Counted from the first letter of the stretch, positions 6,958-14,744 are shown. The stretch: DNA of 42,244 nt from Bacteroidota bacterium (GCA_022567305.1 JADFHF010000031.1:1-42244); one strand, 5' to 3'. Notes: generated from the letters alone by a model not told the origin. Made by a program: numbers and translations.

Positions 6958-8278
6958 GGTGATCGGAAGAAAGTGTCTAATCATTGCGGCGGGCGATGGC
7001 AGCCGACTACGGCAGAAAGGTGACAGCAAGCCCCTCATCCCTATTCTGGGCATTCCCCTTATCGAACGCGTGATCCGCTCCGCCATGGAAGCCGGTGTGG
7101 ACGAATTTTACGTTGTCATCGGGTGGCAGAGCGACCTGGTCCGTGATTTTCTGGAACGGCTGGCGAAACGTCTCGCCATTCAGATCACGCCACTGGTGAA
7201 TGAAGATTGGGAGAAAGAAAACGGCCTTTCAGTGCTCAAGGCACGGGACGTTCTGCAGGAGCCGTTTCTGCTGCTCATGGCGGATCATCTCTTTGATCCG
7301 GAGCTTGTCCGCACCTTGACGACCCATTCCCTACCCGACGGAGAAGTAGCGCTCGTAGTGGATAGCGACATTCACAATCCCCTCATTGACATGGATGATG
7401 TGACCCGCGTTAGGGTAAAAAACGGGAAGATCTGTGATATCGGCAAAGGGATGACCGATTTCAACGGCTTGGATACCGGTATTTTTCTCTGCTCTTCCGC
7501 CATCTTTGAGGCATTGGAACAAAATAGAGAAAAAGACGGCGATACGACATTGTCCGGGGCGATACGTGTCCTGACTGAAGATGGACGCGCCAACGCGATC
7601 GCTTCTAACAGTTTCTGGATTGATATAGACGATCCTGCGGCCTTCAAAAGGGCGGAGAAGGCCTTGCTGGACCGTCTCCGAGACAAACCAACCGACGGGC
7701 CAGTATCACGATATTTGAACCGCCCCCTTTCCGTGATGTTTTCCCGCCATTTGGTGAAACTTAATATCACGCCCAATCAAATTTCCCTGTTCTCGTTTCT
7801 GTTTTCCCTGGTGGCCGCAGGATTGTTTATGATGGGTGGATATATCTCCTTGCTCATCGGTGGTGTTCTGGCGCAGTTCGCATCCATCGTCGATGGTTGC
7901 GACGGCGAAGTGGCTAGACTTAAGTACCAAAGCAGCGACTTCGGCGGCTGGTTCGATGCAGTGCTGGACCGCTATGCCGACGCCTTCCTGCTGTTCGGCT
8001 TGACCTGGCACGTGCTGGCAATTGAAGCGAACGGCTGGGTTCTCTTCACCGGCTTCATGGCCATTATCGGCTCGTTCATGCTGAGTTACACCGCCGACAA
8101 ATACGACAACCTGATGCGCGAGCGCATCAAGTCCGGACTGCGGATGGGGCGGGATGTACGTGTGTTTCTTATCTTTCTTGGGGCAGCGACGAATATGGTA
8201 TTCCCGGTGCTTGTGGTTATTGCCGTTGTGATGAATGTTGAGACCATGCGCCGTGTCAGGGTGGCGTGTATTGGCTAA
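6947..8278 (+). CDS. Bifunctional inositol-1-phosphate cytidylyltransferase / DIPP synthase
   Basis: This 443-residue fusion has two parts. The N-terminal nucleotidyltransferase domain (about residues 8-235) starts CLIIAAGDGSRLRQKGDSKP and contains LMADHLFDPE, fitting CTP:inositol-1-phosphate cytidylyltransferase (EC 2.7.7.74). The C-terminal CDP-alcohol phosphotransferase domain (about 255-440) has the D-G-x(2)-D-G-x(2)-A-R...G-x(3)-D-x(3)-D signature at roughly residues 314-344 (DGCDGEVAR, then GGWFDAVLDRYAD) and several transmembrane helices. Known proteins of this architecture join CDP-inositol with inositol 1-phosphate to give di-myo-inositol-1,3'-phosphate-1'-phosphate (EC 2.7.8.34), as in Archaeoglobus, Thermotoga and Rubrobacter. 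It overlaps ino1 upstream and the HD gene downstream. An alternative lipid acceptor cannot be excluded. Confidence 0.88.
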   Translation: MATEVIGRKCLIIAAGDGSRLRQKGDSKPLIPILGIPLIERVIRSAMEAGVDEFYVVIGWQSDLVRDFLERLAKRLAIQITPLVNEDWEKENGLSVLKARDVLQEPFLLLMADHLFDPELVRTLTTHSLPDGEVALVVDSDIHNPLIDMDDVTRVRVKNGKICDIGKGMTDFNGLDTGIFLCSSAIFEALEQNREKDGDTTLSGAIRVLTEDGRANAIASNSFWIDIDDPAAFKRAEKALLDRLRDKPTDGPVSRYLNRPLSVMFSRHLVKLNITPNQISLFSFLFSLVAAGLFMMGGYISLLIGGVLAQFASIVDGCDGEVARLKYQSSDFGGWFDAVLDRYADAFLLFGLTWHVLAIEANGWVLFTGFMAIIGSFMLSYTADKYDNLMRERIKSGLRMGRDVRVFLIFLGAATNMVFPVLVVIAVVMNVETMRRVRVACIG

Positions 8279-8837
8279 CATCGAATGTGCGAAACAGAAA
8301 ATCCGACTGATCATTGCAGGCTCACAGGTGCCTGAAGATCCGTGTCACGCCGACAACACATTGGAGTGGCTTTTGCGTCTGGAACCGGATGCCAGCGAAG
8401 CCTTACAGCTGGCGGCACTAGCCCATGACATCGATCGGGCGATCGAGAGAATCAAGGTAAAGCGAGCTAACTTCGACCATTACGACGCCTTCAAAGCAGC
8501 CCATGCCCGAAACAGCGCTGAAATACTGCGTCCGATTCTGACCGCTTGCGGCGTGGAACGAAATATTGTGGAGGAGGCCTGTCGGCTGGTAGAATTCCAT
8601 GAGGTGGGTGGCGATCCCGACTCTGATCTGCTCAAAGATGCAGACAGCATTTCCTTTTTCGATGTCAACCTGCCGCTTTATTTTCAGCGTGAAGGTTGGG
8701 ACGAGACCAAGCGAAGATCATACTGGGGTTACCACCGGCTTACTCCATCAGCGCAAGAGATCGTCAAACATATCGACTACGAGAACAAGGAAATGGCGCG
8801 TCTGCTGCGAGAGGTGATTCGTGAAAGCGTTAGCTGA
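8271..8837 (+). CDS. HD-domain metal-dependent phosphohydrolase-like protein
   Basis: With a TTG start at 8271 the product has 188 residues and overlaps the preceding gene by 8 nt, the same tight style as the ino1 junction; an ATG at 8235 would add 12 residues. The metal-binding set looks complete: His26 (CHADN), His52-Asp53 (LAHDID), His78 (AAHARNS), His110 (EFHEVGG) and Asp123 or Asp125 (LLKDADS). HD proteins usually hydrolyse phosphomonoesters or phosphodiesters. The translational coupling to DIPP synthase suggests it removes the phosphate of DIPP to give DIP, a step without a well-defined enzyme as far as I know. This is inference; a generic nucleotidase is the alternative. Confidence 0.8.
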   Translation: MANIECAKQKIRLIIAGSQVPEDPCHADNTLEWLLRLEPDASEALQLAALAHDIDRAIERIKVKRANFDHYDAFKAAHARNSAEILRPILTACGVERNIVEEACRLVEFHEVGGDPDSDLLKDADSISFFDVNLPLYFQREGWDETKRRSYWGYHRLTPSAQEIVKHIDYENKEMARLLREVIRESVS

Positions 8838-9340
8838 CGATCCTGCTTTTCACGCATTGATGTGCGACAGCTTGTTTTTGGAGGGACCGATGTGGTGTTT
8901 TTTTCTTGGCCACGATAATGACCTTGCCCTTTAGCCTCGGAGTGTGCGTTCTAAACATTGGATTTCTTTCCTTATTTAGTTTTGTGATAACCATACGCGC
9001 GCAGGCCTCGGCCGATGAGTACTCGTCCGTCTCGACGACCGGACCGCGCGTGCCACGGTACGGGGAAAGTGTGGATTGGTGGGAGGTCATAAAATCATCG
9101 GGCAGAGCCCTGACGTCGTTCTCCACAAGGCGGTTGACAATCCTATCTGCTTCTTCGCGCGCATCGGTATACCCCGGTAGGAACTCGATCACAAGGTCGA
9201 GGCCCTGCCCGAAGGAGCCGACGAAACCTGACGAGCTTTAGCACCCTGAGTGGGGCGTGCAGGAGCGAGAAATCGAGATAAATTTCATCCCCGGTTTTGT
9301 GCAAGAGACTTTTGGTTCGAAAAATCGGGTGCTTTTTCAC
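8830..9340 (-). pseudogene. Possible frameshifted gene of unknown function
   Basis: Reading the minus strand, GDEIYLDFSLLHAPLRVLKL joins, after a one-base shift near 9215, VGSFGQGLDLVIEFLPGYTD and then AREEADRIVNRLVENDVRAL, and the frame runs on to 8830. The second part is open for 120 codons and has a natural amino-acid mix, with an amphipathic helix in the ADRIVNRLVE segment. I do not recognise a family. It may be the decayed cargo of the island or a chance open frame. Confidence 0.22.
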
Positions 9341-9622
9341 ACCACAGGCCGTGTTTCCAAAACTCCTGAAAATGACCGTTCGACCCAATTCCCTAATATA
9401 AAAGGGATTGCCTAACCGGACGAGCTTCGAACTTCGAATGGAGAAAACAGAGAATCAGGGGATAAACAGAAAATGAAAGGCGAGAGCAGGATGGAGCATC
9501 CGGCGGGTAAAGGACGGTTTGGCATCGATGTGAAAAGCGCCAAGACCCTTTGAAATAAAGGGGAATAGAATAGCCGTCGCCCTGGGGAACATCTCCGGAG
9601 AGACGGGTTGTCTTTTCTAAAA
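8838..9622. other. Gene-poor right part of the island
   Basis: About 785 nt have no gene I can support. The only protein-like signal is a minus-strand frame (about 9340 down to 8830) that becomes coherent if one base shift near 9215 is allowed; it is listed separately. Between 9400 and 9622 I see only a weak CCCTTT/AAAGGG hairpin (about 9545-9562), which could help end tmRNA transcription, and no other structure. Confidence 0.4.
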
Positions 9623-9987
9623 TGGTGGAGATGCCGGGAGTCGAACCCGGGTCCGAATGAATGTTCAGGCAAGCGTCTACGTGTGTAGCCCTCCTATTAA
9701 ATGCTCACAGAGTTCGTACGCCGGCTGGCAAGGCAAGAACCCCGCAAAGACTGATCAATCTTGCAACTCCGTATTCAGTCGGCATCTGAGTTGCCAGTCC
9801 ACCTAAAGTTGATGCCCCAACGCCCGCCAGTGGACGAACCTGGCGCGGAACAGATGGCTATTTAAGCTGCCATCGCGTATGCGTAATCGTTCGCATTTGC
9901 ACAATTCTTGGCGAGATTTACGAGCATACCAAGAAGCTCGACACGCTGCCTACTGCACTCTTCACCCGTCGAAGCCGTTACATCCCC
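9623..9987 (-). ncRNA. ssrA: Transfer-messenger RNA (tmRNA)
   Basis: The 365-nt one-piece tmRNA begins GGGGATG at 9987 and ends CATCTCC-ACCA at 9623. These form a seven-pair acceptor stem with one G-U pair, and CCA is encoded. The T arm (GACCCGGGTTCGACTCCCGG) and the 5' D-like segment (ACGGCTTCGACGGG) are typical. The resume codon lies near 9908, and the tag reads AKNCANANDYAYAMAA before TAA at 9862-9864. The hydrophobic AMAA end is the degradation signal for ClpXP-like proteases. tmRNA with SmpB rescues stalled ribosomes. The 3' portion from about 9736 downward is duplicated at 5272-5368, so it was probably supplied by an integrated element. Confidence 0.95.
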
Positions 9988-10101
9988 ATATTTGAAAAAG
10001 AACACACGCTTGTACGGCAGCATCGGTAATAGTTGTTCCGCTTTTAACTCCTGTCGCACGTGCCCTTACTCTCGGCTATACCCTTTAGCCGTGCGCGATG
10101 C

Positions 10102-10593
10102 CTAATTCCCGTTCCTTCGATGCGCCTTGTCTCGGGATTCCGCCGTTCCGGCAAACTTCAGTCCGTACGTCTCAAACGGAGTTTCCAGAGTAGATAGGAC
10201 AGCCTTGGCAAGACCTCGCTTTAGATACGGCATCTTTCCACGTGTACCTGTGAAATATCTACGGTAAGGATGGATGAACAATCTCACGTAGCCGTTTCCA
10301 ACCGGTGAAGCCTCAAGTTCCACCTCCATCGTGTAGATGCCCCAGGAGTTGAAGTCTCGACCCTCCGTGGCCACAATGTTTGACGTGACACCCTCGATTA
10401 CGCTCCAGCCGGCTTCTTCCATGGCCAGGGTGAGCCGTTCGTAAATATCGTACTCATACTGAGTGGACTCATCAATGCTGAAATCTCTATAAAGTGGAGA
10501 AAGTCTCGGGGAGCAGCCAAGCGATACCGTGGCAATCAGTAGCAACGTTAGTCGCGATGTCCACCTCGTCAAAAACGTCGAGCGTCTTTCCAT
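10102..10593 (-). CDS. Predicted lipoprotein of unknown function
   Basis: Starting at the ATG at 10593 gives 163 residues with a lipoprotein signal: basic MERRSTFLTRW, a hydrophobic core and the lipobox SLGC at about residue 26. The mature part has charged, beta-rich sequence (VRLFIHPYRRYFTG) without a known motif. An upstream GTG at 10680 directly follows the stop of the hydrolase gene, but it would bury the signal peptide in a long N-terminal extension, so I prefer 10593. It probably forms a two-gene operon with the upstream alpha/beta hydrolase. Confidence 0.7.
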   Translation of the reverse strand: MERRSTFLTRWTSRLTLLLIATVSLGCSPRLSPLYRDFSIDESTQYEYDIYERLTLAMEEAGWSVIEGVTSNIVATEGRDFNSWGIYTMEVELEASPVGNGYVRLFIHPYRRYFTGTRGKMPYLKRGLAKAVLSTLETPFETYGLKFAGTAESRDKAHRRNGN

Positions 10594-10680
10594 TATCCGT
10601 TCAATATGAGTACCGGGGCCATTCTCCAACGCAGACGTGTCTTTGAGGTTTAGGGGCAAAACGGATGCACTGTTAGCCAC

Positions 10681-11481
10681 TTATCCCGAGGCAACGGCGA
10701 CAACCTCAGGCTGGCGAATAAACTCGTGAACCAAGCGATTAAAGACTTCCGGATGTTCCATCATGGGGGCATGACCGCATCGATCAATCACGTGCAGCTG
10801 TGACTCCCTGATTCCGTCACGAAGTGTATGCGCTACACGAACCGGGGTAATCATGTCTTCGCGGCCCCAGATGACCAGGGTAGGAATCTGAATGAGTGAG
10901 AGTAGTTTGCCTATCCGGTCGCGCTGAACAGATCGGGCGAATCGAATGAGCCTCATCACGTTCTCGCGATTGTTGATGATTTCGATGACATTGTCGAGAA
11001 GCGACTCCGTACAGAGTTCTGGATTATAAAACGATTTCGCGATTCGCACTTTGAGGTAAGCCCGATCTTGCCTTCTCACGATTGAACTCCCCAGATCAAC
11101 TTCCGTAATCCCCGATGTACCCGACAGAACAAGACGTTCGATGAGTTCTGGGTACTTTGCCGTGAAGTGAACGGCTAGCTGTCCACCCATGGAATTTCCG
11201 CCGAGCACACAACGAGACACGCTCAGTGCCTCGAGAAATTCTTGGACGTAGTCGACAAGACCACCCAGGTTCGCATCTGCTAGGCAAATCGTATACACAG
11301 GCAAGACTGGGACAATAACGCGATATCCACAGTCGGAGAGAAAACGTGTTGTCTCGCTCCAGTTTTCAACGTCACCCACCATTCCATGCAGGAGCACGAC
11401 GGGGCAATCCGAAGATTCAGGATCCGTATCGATGAAGCGATGCGAACCGTTTTCTTGAAGTGAAAATCGACGGTTGGTCAT
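10681..11481 (-). CDS. Alpha/beta-fold hydrolase
   Basis: From ATG 11481 the product has 266 residues (an ATG at 11550 would add 23). The oxyanion-hole motif is VVLLHGMVGDVENW, the nucleophile elbow is GGNSMGGQL, the acid is probably in VIWGREDMITP, and the catalytic His is in DRCGHAPMMEHPE. The triad is complete. The closing HPEVFNRLVHEF is typical of MhpC/BioH-like esterases and carbon-carbon hydrolases. The natural substrate is unknown. There is no signal peptide from the preferred start, so it is cytoplasmic. The lipoprotein gene follows directly. Confidence 0.85.
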   Translation of the reverse strand: MTNRRFSLQENGSHRFIDTDPESSDCPVVLLHGMVGDVENWSETTRFLSDCGYRVIVPVLPVYTICLADANLGGLVDYVQEFLEALSVSRCVLGGNSMGGQLAVHFTAKYPELIERLVLSGTSGITEVDLGSSIVRRQDRAYLKVRIAKSFYNPELCTESLLDNVIEIINNRENVMRLIRFARSVQRDRIGKLLSLIQIPTLVIWGREDMITPVRVAHTLRDGIRESQLHVIDRCGHAPMMEHPEVFNRLVHEFIRQPEVVAVASG

Positions 11482-11692
11482 TTCTGGGACGTCAGATAAA
11501 TAGTGAATGCTTGATCGCCGTGTACGCGAAAGTCGGATACACGGACTCATCTTCCATGTCAGGATCCGATTCCACCCGGATTAGAGAGAAGTTCAAACGG
11601 GTTCCGGAACCCCGATAATTCTCATTCACACTAAATTTTCGCATATATGCCTCTTTAAAAATTTATCGACGAACCTGAATGCTTTGGTGTCG

Positions 11693-11722
11693 TTGCACCC
11701 GCTGCAAAAAATGACGTATACT
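11693..11722 (+). promoter_or_regulatory. Sigma-70-like promoter of the small ribosomal protein gene
   Basis: TTGCAC (11693-11698), an 18-nt spacer and TATACT (11717-11722) lie about 50 nt upstream of the ATG at 11773. A strong AGGAGGT ribosome binding site follows at 11761-11767. Confidence 0.55.
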
Positions 11723-11772
11723 TTGTGTCTGGCTCATTTTGAGTCATATCCAATTTTTACAGGAGGTAATCT

Positions 11773-11868
11773 ATGCCCAGCGGTCGCAAACGCAAAAGAC
11801 ATAAGATCGCGACGCACAAGCGAAAAAAGCGGCTTCGTAAGAACCGTCACAAGAAGAAAGGTAAGTAG
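11773..11868 (+). CDS. mS38/bS22-like small basic ribosomal protein (AURKAIP1/COX24 domain)
   Basis: This 31-residue, extremely basic peptide reads MPSGRKRKRHKIATHKRKK, then RLRKNRHKKKGK. It matches the short AURKAIP1/COX24-domain proteins found across Bacteroidota and is related to mitochondrial mS38 and mycobacterial bS22, which bind the small ribosomal subunit near the decoding region. It has an ideal AGGAGGT site 5 nt upstream of the ATG, its own sigma-70-like promoter and a downstream terminator, so it is a single-gene, probably highly expressed unit. It is easily missed by gene finders because of its size. Ribosome membership is from family knowledge. Confidence 0.85.
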   Translation: MPSGRKRKRHKIATHKRKKRLRKNRHKKKGK

Positions 11869-11918
11869 TCTTTTGGGTATTCGGTTAGGTCCCAATTGAT
11901 CTCAGTCAATGGATCTCA

Positions 11919-11953
11919 GTCGTCGATCGCCACTGTAGATCGGCGGCTTTTTT
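11919..11953 (+). terminator. Rho-independent terminator
   Basis: GTCGTCGATC (11919-11928) pairs with GATCGGCGGC (11938-11947) over ten positions, with two G-U pairs and a 9-nt loop, followed by a run of six T. It ends the small ribosomal protein transcript. Confidence 0.75.
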
Positions 11954-12030
11954 ATTACCGGTGAAACTGCCTGGTGCAAGTAACAGTATAACTTAATTCA
12001 GAGTTCTGGACGACTCAAAGAAGGTAATCC

Positions 12031-12351
12031 ATGAAAGATCGTTCAACAGGGCGCACATTTAGAGCAGGCACCTGGGGTGCCATTCTAGGCGGTATGGTCG
12101 GCTTCGGACTAGGACTATTACTTGCGCCGGAAGAAGGCCGACGACTACGTCGAAAACTGGCCTACCAGCTCGATCATTTAAGCGAGCAGGTTGCCGATCT
12201 GATCGAAAAAACTCTGAGTCCCGAATCCGAAAGTGAGGCCCGTCGTGATGGTAAGGCTCTTGTGGACGACGCACAGGAGAAAGCCGAAAAGATCGGCACG
12301 GACATCGACGCCTTACTTGGCGAGATGCGTGAAGGACAGGAGACGCCTTGA
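12031..12351 (+). CDS. YtxH domain-containing protein
   Basis: This 106-residue protein has a glycine-rich single transmembrane segment (GAILGGMVGFGLGLLLAPEE, about residues 12-31), followed at once by GRRLRRKLAYQLDHLSEQV and a charged, helical tail. The G-x-x-x-G membrane helix ending in LLAPxxG is the YtxH family hallmark. These are small inner-membrane or stress-associated proteins of poorly known function. It sits between the small ribosomal protein and YaaA in the same direction, with an AGAAGGTAAT ribosome binding site ahead of the ATG. Confidence 0.85.
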   Translation: MKDRSTGRTFRAGTWGAILGGMVGFGLGLLLAPEEGRRLRRKLAYQLDHLSEQVADLIEKTLSPESESEARRDGKALVDDAQEKAEKIGTDIDALLGEMREGQETP

Positions 12352-12404
12352 CCTGATTCGACTGTTATCCTACAGTCGCCTCCATTCTTCCCCGATCGAT
12401 CAAC

Positions 12405-13220
12405 ATGCCAAATTTTTCAATCCTTCTGGCCCCTTCGGAGGGTAAGACATCCGGCGGTAATCCTTTTGCCCCGGATATGTTTGATTACCGGACTGCGAAT
12501 ACATTCAATTACTTCAAAGTCCTCAATCCCGAACGTCGAAAGCTGATTGACGCTCTGCATACAGCTCTCCGGGACGAAAAGACAGATCTTGAGAAGCTGT
12601 TCGCCAAAAACGGGGAAGAGCTACAGGAGGCGGTCGATGTAAACCTCAACATCTACGGGGCGCCGCTCATGTCCGCCTTGGATCGCTATAATCCAGGTGT
12701 CTTGTACCAGGCTACCGATTTTCAGGGTTTGCCTACGGGCGCTCAGAGGCGGTTGCTCGAAGAGGGTATCATTTTTTCGGGTTTGTTCGGATTGCTACGC
12801 CCTGATGACCTCATCCCGGAATACAGACTCCCCATGGATACAAACGTCCCGGGTATCGGAAGTGTCGCCGAGTTCTGGAAAGACACCTTGAGCAGGGAGC
12901 TCAACGAAACGTTGACAGGCAGATTTGTATGGAATCTCCTTCCCGAATCCCACGAAAGCGCCTGGACTGATGATCACTCTTACGAAGCAATGGTCCGCAT
13001 TAAGTTCATGCGGAAGGTCAAAGGGGAGCTGAAAGACGCCACGCAAGATGTAAGACCGCTGCGCGGTAAAGTGGTCAATTTTATCGTCCAGGAGACCTTG
13101 GAAGACCTGGAGCTGTTTTCCGCATGGAGGCATCCAAGCGGCTATAAATTGGACCAGTCGTTATCTTTGTACGACGAGTCCACCAAAACACACGCCATCA
13201 CGATGGTAAAACGTGGTTAA
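12405..13220 (+). CDS. yaaA: YaaA family peroxide-stress protein (DUF328)
   Basis: This 271-residue protein begins MPNFSILLAPSEGKTSGGNP, the SPA(K/E)-like start of YaaA proteins. Other family blocks are DRYNPGVLYQATDF, FSGLFGLLRPDDLIPEYRLP, FWKDTLSRELNE and the C-terminal KGELKDATQDVRPLRGKVVN. YaaA binds DNA and limits oxidative damage by keeping intracellular iron low in E. coli. It is a cytoplasmic single-domain protein. The start is 53 nt after the YtxH stop and may be cotranscribed with it. Confidence 0.85.
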   Translation: MPNFSILLAPSEGKTSGGNPFAPDMFDYRTANTFNYFKVLNPERRKLIDALHTALRDEKTDLEKLFAKNGEELQEAVDVNLNIYGAPLMSALDRYNPGVLYQATDFQGLPTGAQRRLLEEGIIFSGLFGLLRPDDLIPEYRLPMDTNVPGIGSVAEFWKDTLSRELNETLTGRFVWNLLPESHESAWTDDHSYEAMVRIKFMRKVKGELKDATQDVRPLRGKVVNFIVQETLEDLELFSAWRHPSGYKLDQSLSLYDESTKTHAITMVKRG

Positions 13221-13320
13221 TCGGAGCGGACCACCCATTTTTAGGCGATTGAATGTTTTTTCGTTCTGAATGAGGCTCGTACAGGCATTGTCCCGTTGAT
13301 GCCTATTGTTGAGAACAAGT

Positions 13321-13962
13321 ATGCATTACCCGGTCGTAATTGGGATTGCCGGCGGATCCGGATCCGGTAAGAGCACCGTTCTGTCAACCCTCGTAAACGA
13401 ACTTGGGAGCGATACGGTCGGTGTGTTGGATCACGATGCCTACTATCGAGATCTAAAGCATATCCCGCTTGAAGAACGAGCTTTCTTTAATTTCGACCAC
13501 CCGGATATGCTCGAGACAGATCTTCTTTTGGACCATCTTGACGCACTTAAGATGGGCAACTCGATTGAGAAGCCGGTCTACGATTTCACAAACCATACGC
13601 GCACGGATCAGATCGAGGAGATTACTCCGCTTCCCATCATCATCGTAGAAGGAATTCTTGTATTGTCGGATCCGCGCCTCGTGGAGCGGATGGATATCAA
13701 GGTATTCGTTGATGCCGACTCGGACATCCGCCTCAGTCGTCGGATCAAGCGCGACACGTTGGAACGAGGTCGGTCTTTGGAATCCGTTCTTGAGCAGTAC
13801 GAACAGTCGGTCCGCCCTATGCACCTGAAGTTTGTCGAGCCATCGAAGCGAGAAGCGGACATCATCATTCCGCATGGGGGCCACAATCGAGTGGCGATTG
13901 ACCTCGTCCTGGCTCGAATCCGAATGCTCGTAGACGAAGCTCCCGTCGAAAATCTTTACTAA
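13321..13962 (+). CDS. udk: Uridine kinase
   Basis: From ATG 13321 the product has 213 residues (a TTG at 13306 would add five). The Walker A loop is GGSGSGKST (about residues 11-19). DHDAYYRD, FNFDHPDMLETDLL, KPVYDFTNHTR and the LVERMDIKVFVDADSDIRL block with RRIKRD match bacterial uridine/cytidine kinase. It phosphorylates uridine and cytidine to UMP and CMP (EC 2.7.1.48) in pyrimidine salvage. A CNT nucleoside transporter is encoded at 26124-27443 and could supply its substrate. It converges with coaX, overlapping by 4 nt. Confidence 0.95.
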   Translation: MHYPVVIGIAGGSGSGKSTVLSTLVNELGSDTVGVLDHDAYYRDLKHIPLEERAFFNFDHPDMLETDLLLDHLDALKMGNSIEKPVYDFTNHTRTDQIEEITPLPIIIVEGILVLSDPRLVERMDIKVFVDADSDIRLSRRIKRDTLERGRSLESVLEQYEQSVRPMHLKFVEPSKREADIIIPHGGHNRVAIDLVLARIRMLVDEAPVENLY

Positions 13963-14744
13963 GACGGCTCTGGCGGCCGCCCGTGCTCCATCATCAGACG
14001 CACCCCGTGAAGGACCAATTTTGGTTCGACCCGGTCGATTTCCGGTATTCGAGAAGACAACCATTCGGCCCATCCCCCCGTGGCGACCACATAGACAGGG
14101 GCGTCCAGTACTGAGATAGTCCGGCGAATCATCGCTTGAACCGAGTCCAGAAACCCGAACATGATACCTGATCGGATGGCCGTATCGGTTGATGTTCCTA
14201 TTGAACTCTCGGGAATGACCATTTCCACGTTGGGCAGTTGTGCGGTCCCGTAATTCAGCGACAAGCGCATCAGATCCGGACCGGGCGCGATCGATCCTCC
14301 TTCGTAGCCGCCGTCTGCTGTAATCACTTCAGTAGTCACAGCGGTACCTGCATCGAGTGCGATGACGGCTCGGGTGGCACCGTTCTCCGTTTTTCCGAAG
14401 AGAATGTGAGAAGCGACGGCGCACGCTAACCGATCCACTCCGAGTGTTTCAAGCGTCTCGTATCGGACATCAAGGGGGACGGGTGAAGCACTGGTGAGTC
14501 GTTGGAGCTGAAGGCCAAACACGCCGTCAACGACTTCTTCCAGGCGGTCCGTGACCGCAGGGACCACCGATACACATCCAACCGCCTCGATATCATACCT
14601 GCCGGCCAGTTGTTTGAGTTCGTATTCGATGTGCTCGCTGGATTGCACGTCGGCGTTCTTAAAAGTAAAGGTCTCGAGGCATTTTTCTCTCTCGAAAAAG
14701 GCCGCCTTTGTAGCCGAATTGCCGATATCGAATCCCAAAATCAT
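13959..14744 (-). CDS. coaX: Type III pantothenate kinase
   Basis: This 261-residue ASKHA-fold kinase has the phosphate-1 motif ILGFDIGNSATKAAFF at the N-terminus, LGVDRLACAVA, the aspartate loop ALDAGTAVTTEVIT and GGYEGGSIAPG. It catalyses the first step of coenzyme A synthesis (EC 2.7.1.33) and, unlike CoaA, typically needs a monovalent cation and is not feedback inhibited. Its start overlaps the birA stop (ATGA at 14741-14744), so the two form a birA-coaX operon, an arrangement common in bacteria. Confidence 0.95.
   Translation of the reverse strand: MILGFDIGNSATKAAFFEREKCLETFTFKNADVQSSEHIEYELKQLAGRYDIEAVGCVSVVPAVTDRLEEVVDGVFGLQLQRLTSASPVPLDVRYETLETLGVDRLACAVASHILFGKTENGATRAVIALDAGTAVTTEVITADGGYEGGSIAPGPDLMRLSLNYGTAQLPNVEMVIPESSIGTSTDTAIRSGIMFGFLDSVQAMIRRTISVLDAPVYVVATGGWAEWLSSRIPEIDRVEPKLVLHGVRLMMEHGRPPEPS

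Larger units (their letters stand above)
5369..9641. mobile_element. Putative ssrA-integrated genomic island carrying DIP genes
   Basis: The segment lies between the displaced ssrA fragment and the 3' part of the intact tmRNA gene, both in the same orientation, as expected for site-specific integration by a tyrosine recombinase. It contains an IS3-like transposase remnant, the stub of an unknown gene, the inositol/DIP cassette and a stretch of decayed sequence. No integrase is present inside, so it appears immobilised. Integrase stubs exist at 2238-2384 and 41711-41875 but cannot be tied to this island. Confidence 0.55.

Noticed and set aside
9412-9672. 86-codon minus-strand frame sharing its first residues with one at 5060-5302
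   Set aside because: The shared MPEHSFGPGF is simply the repeated ssrA segment translated, not a protein family.
9862-10059. 65-codon minus-strand frame
   Set aside because: It overlaps the tmRNA; its last residues are the tmRNA tag, and the rest is the tmRNA 5' domain and its upstream DNA.
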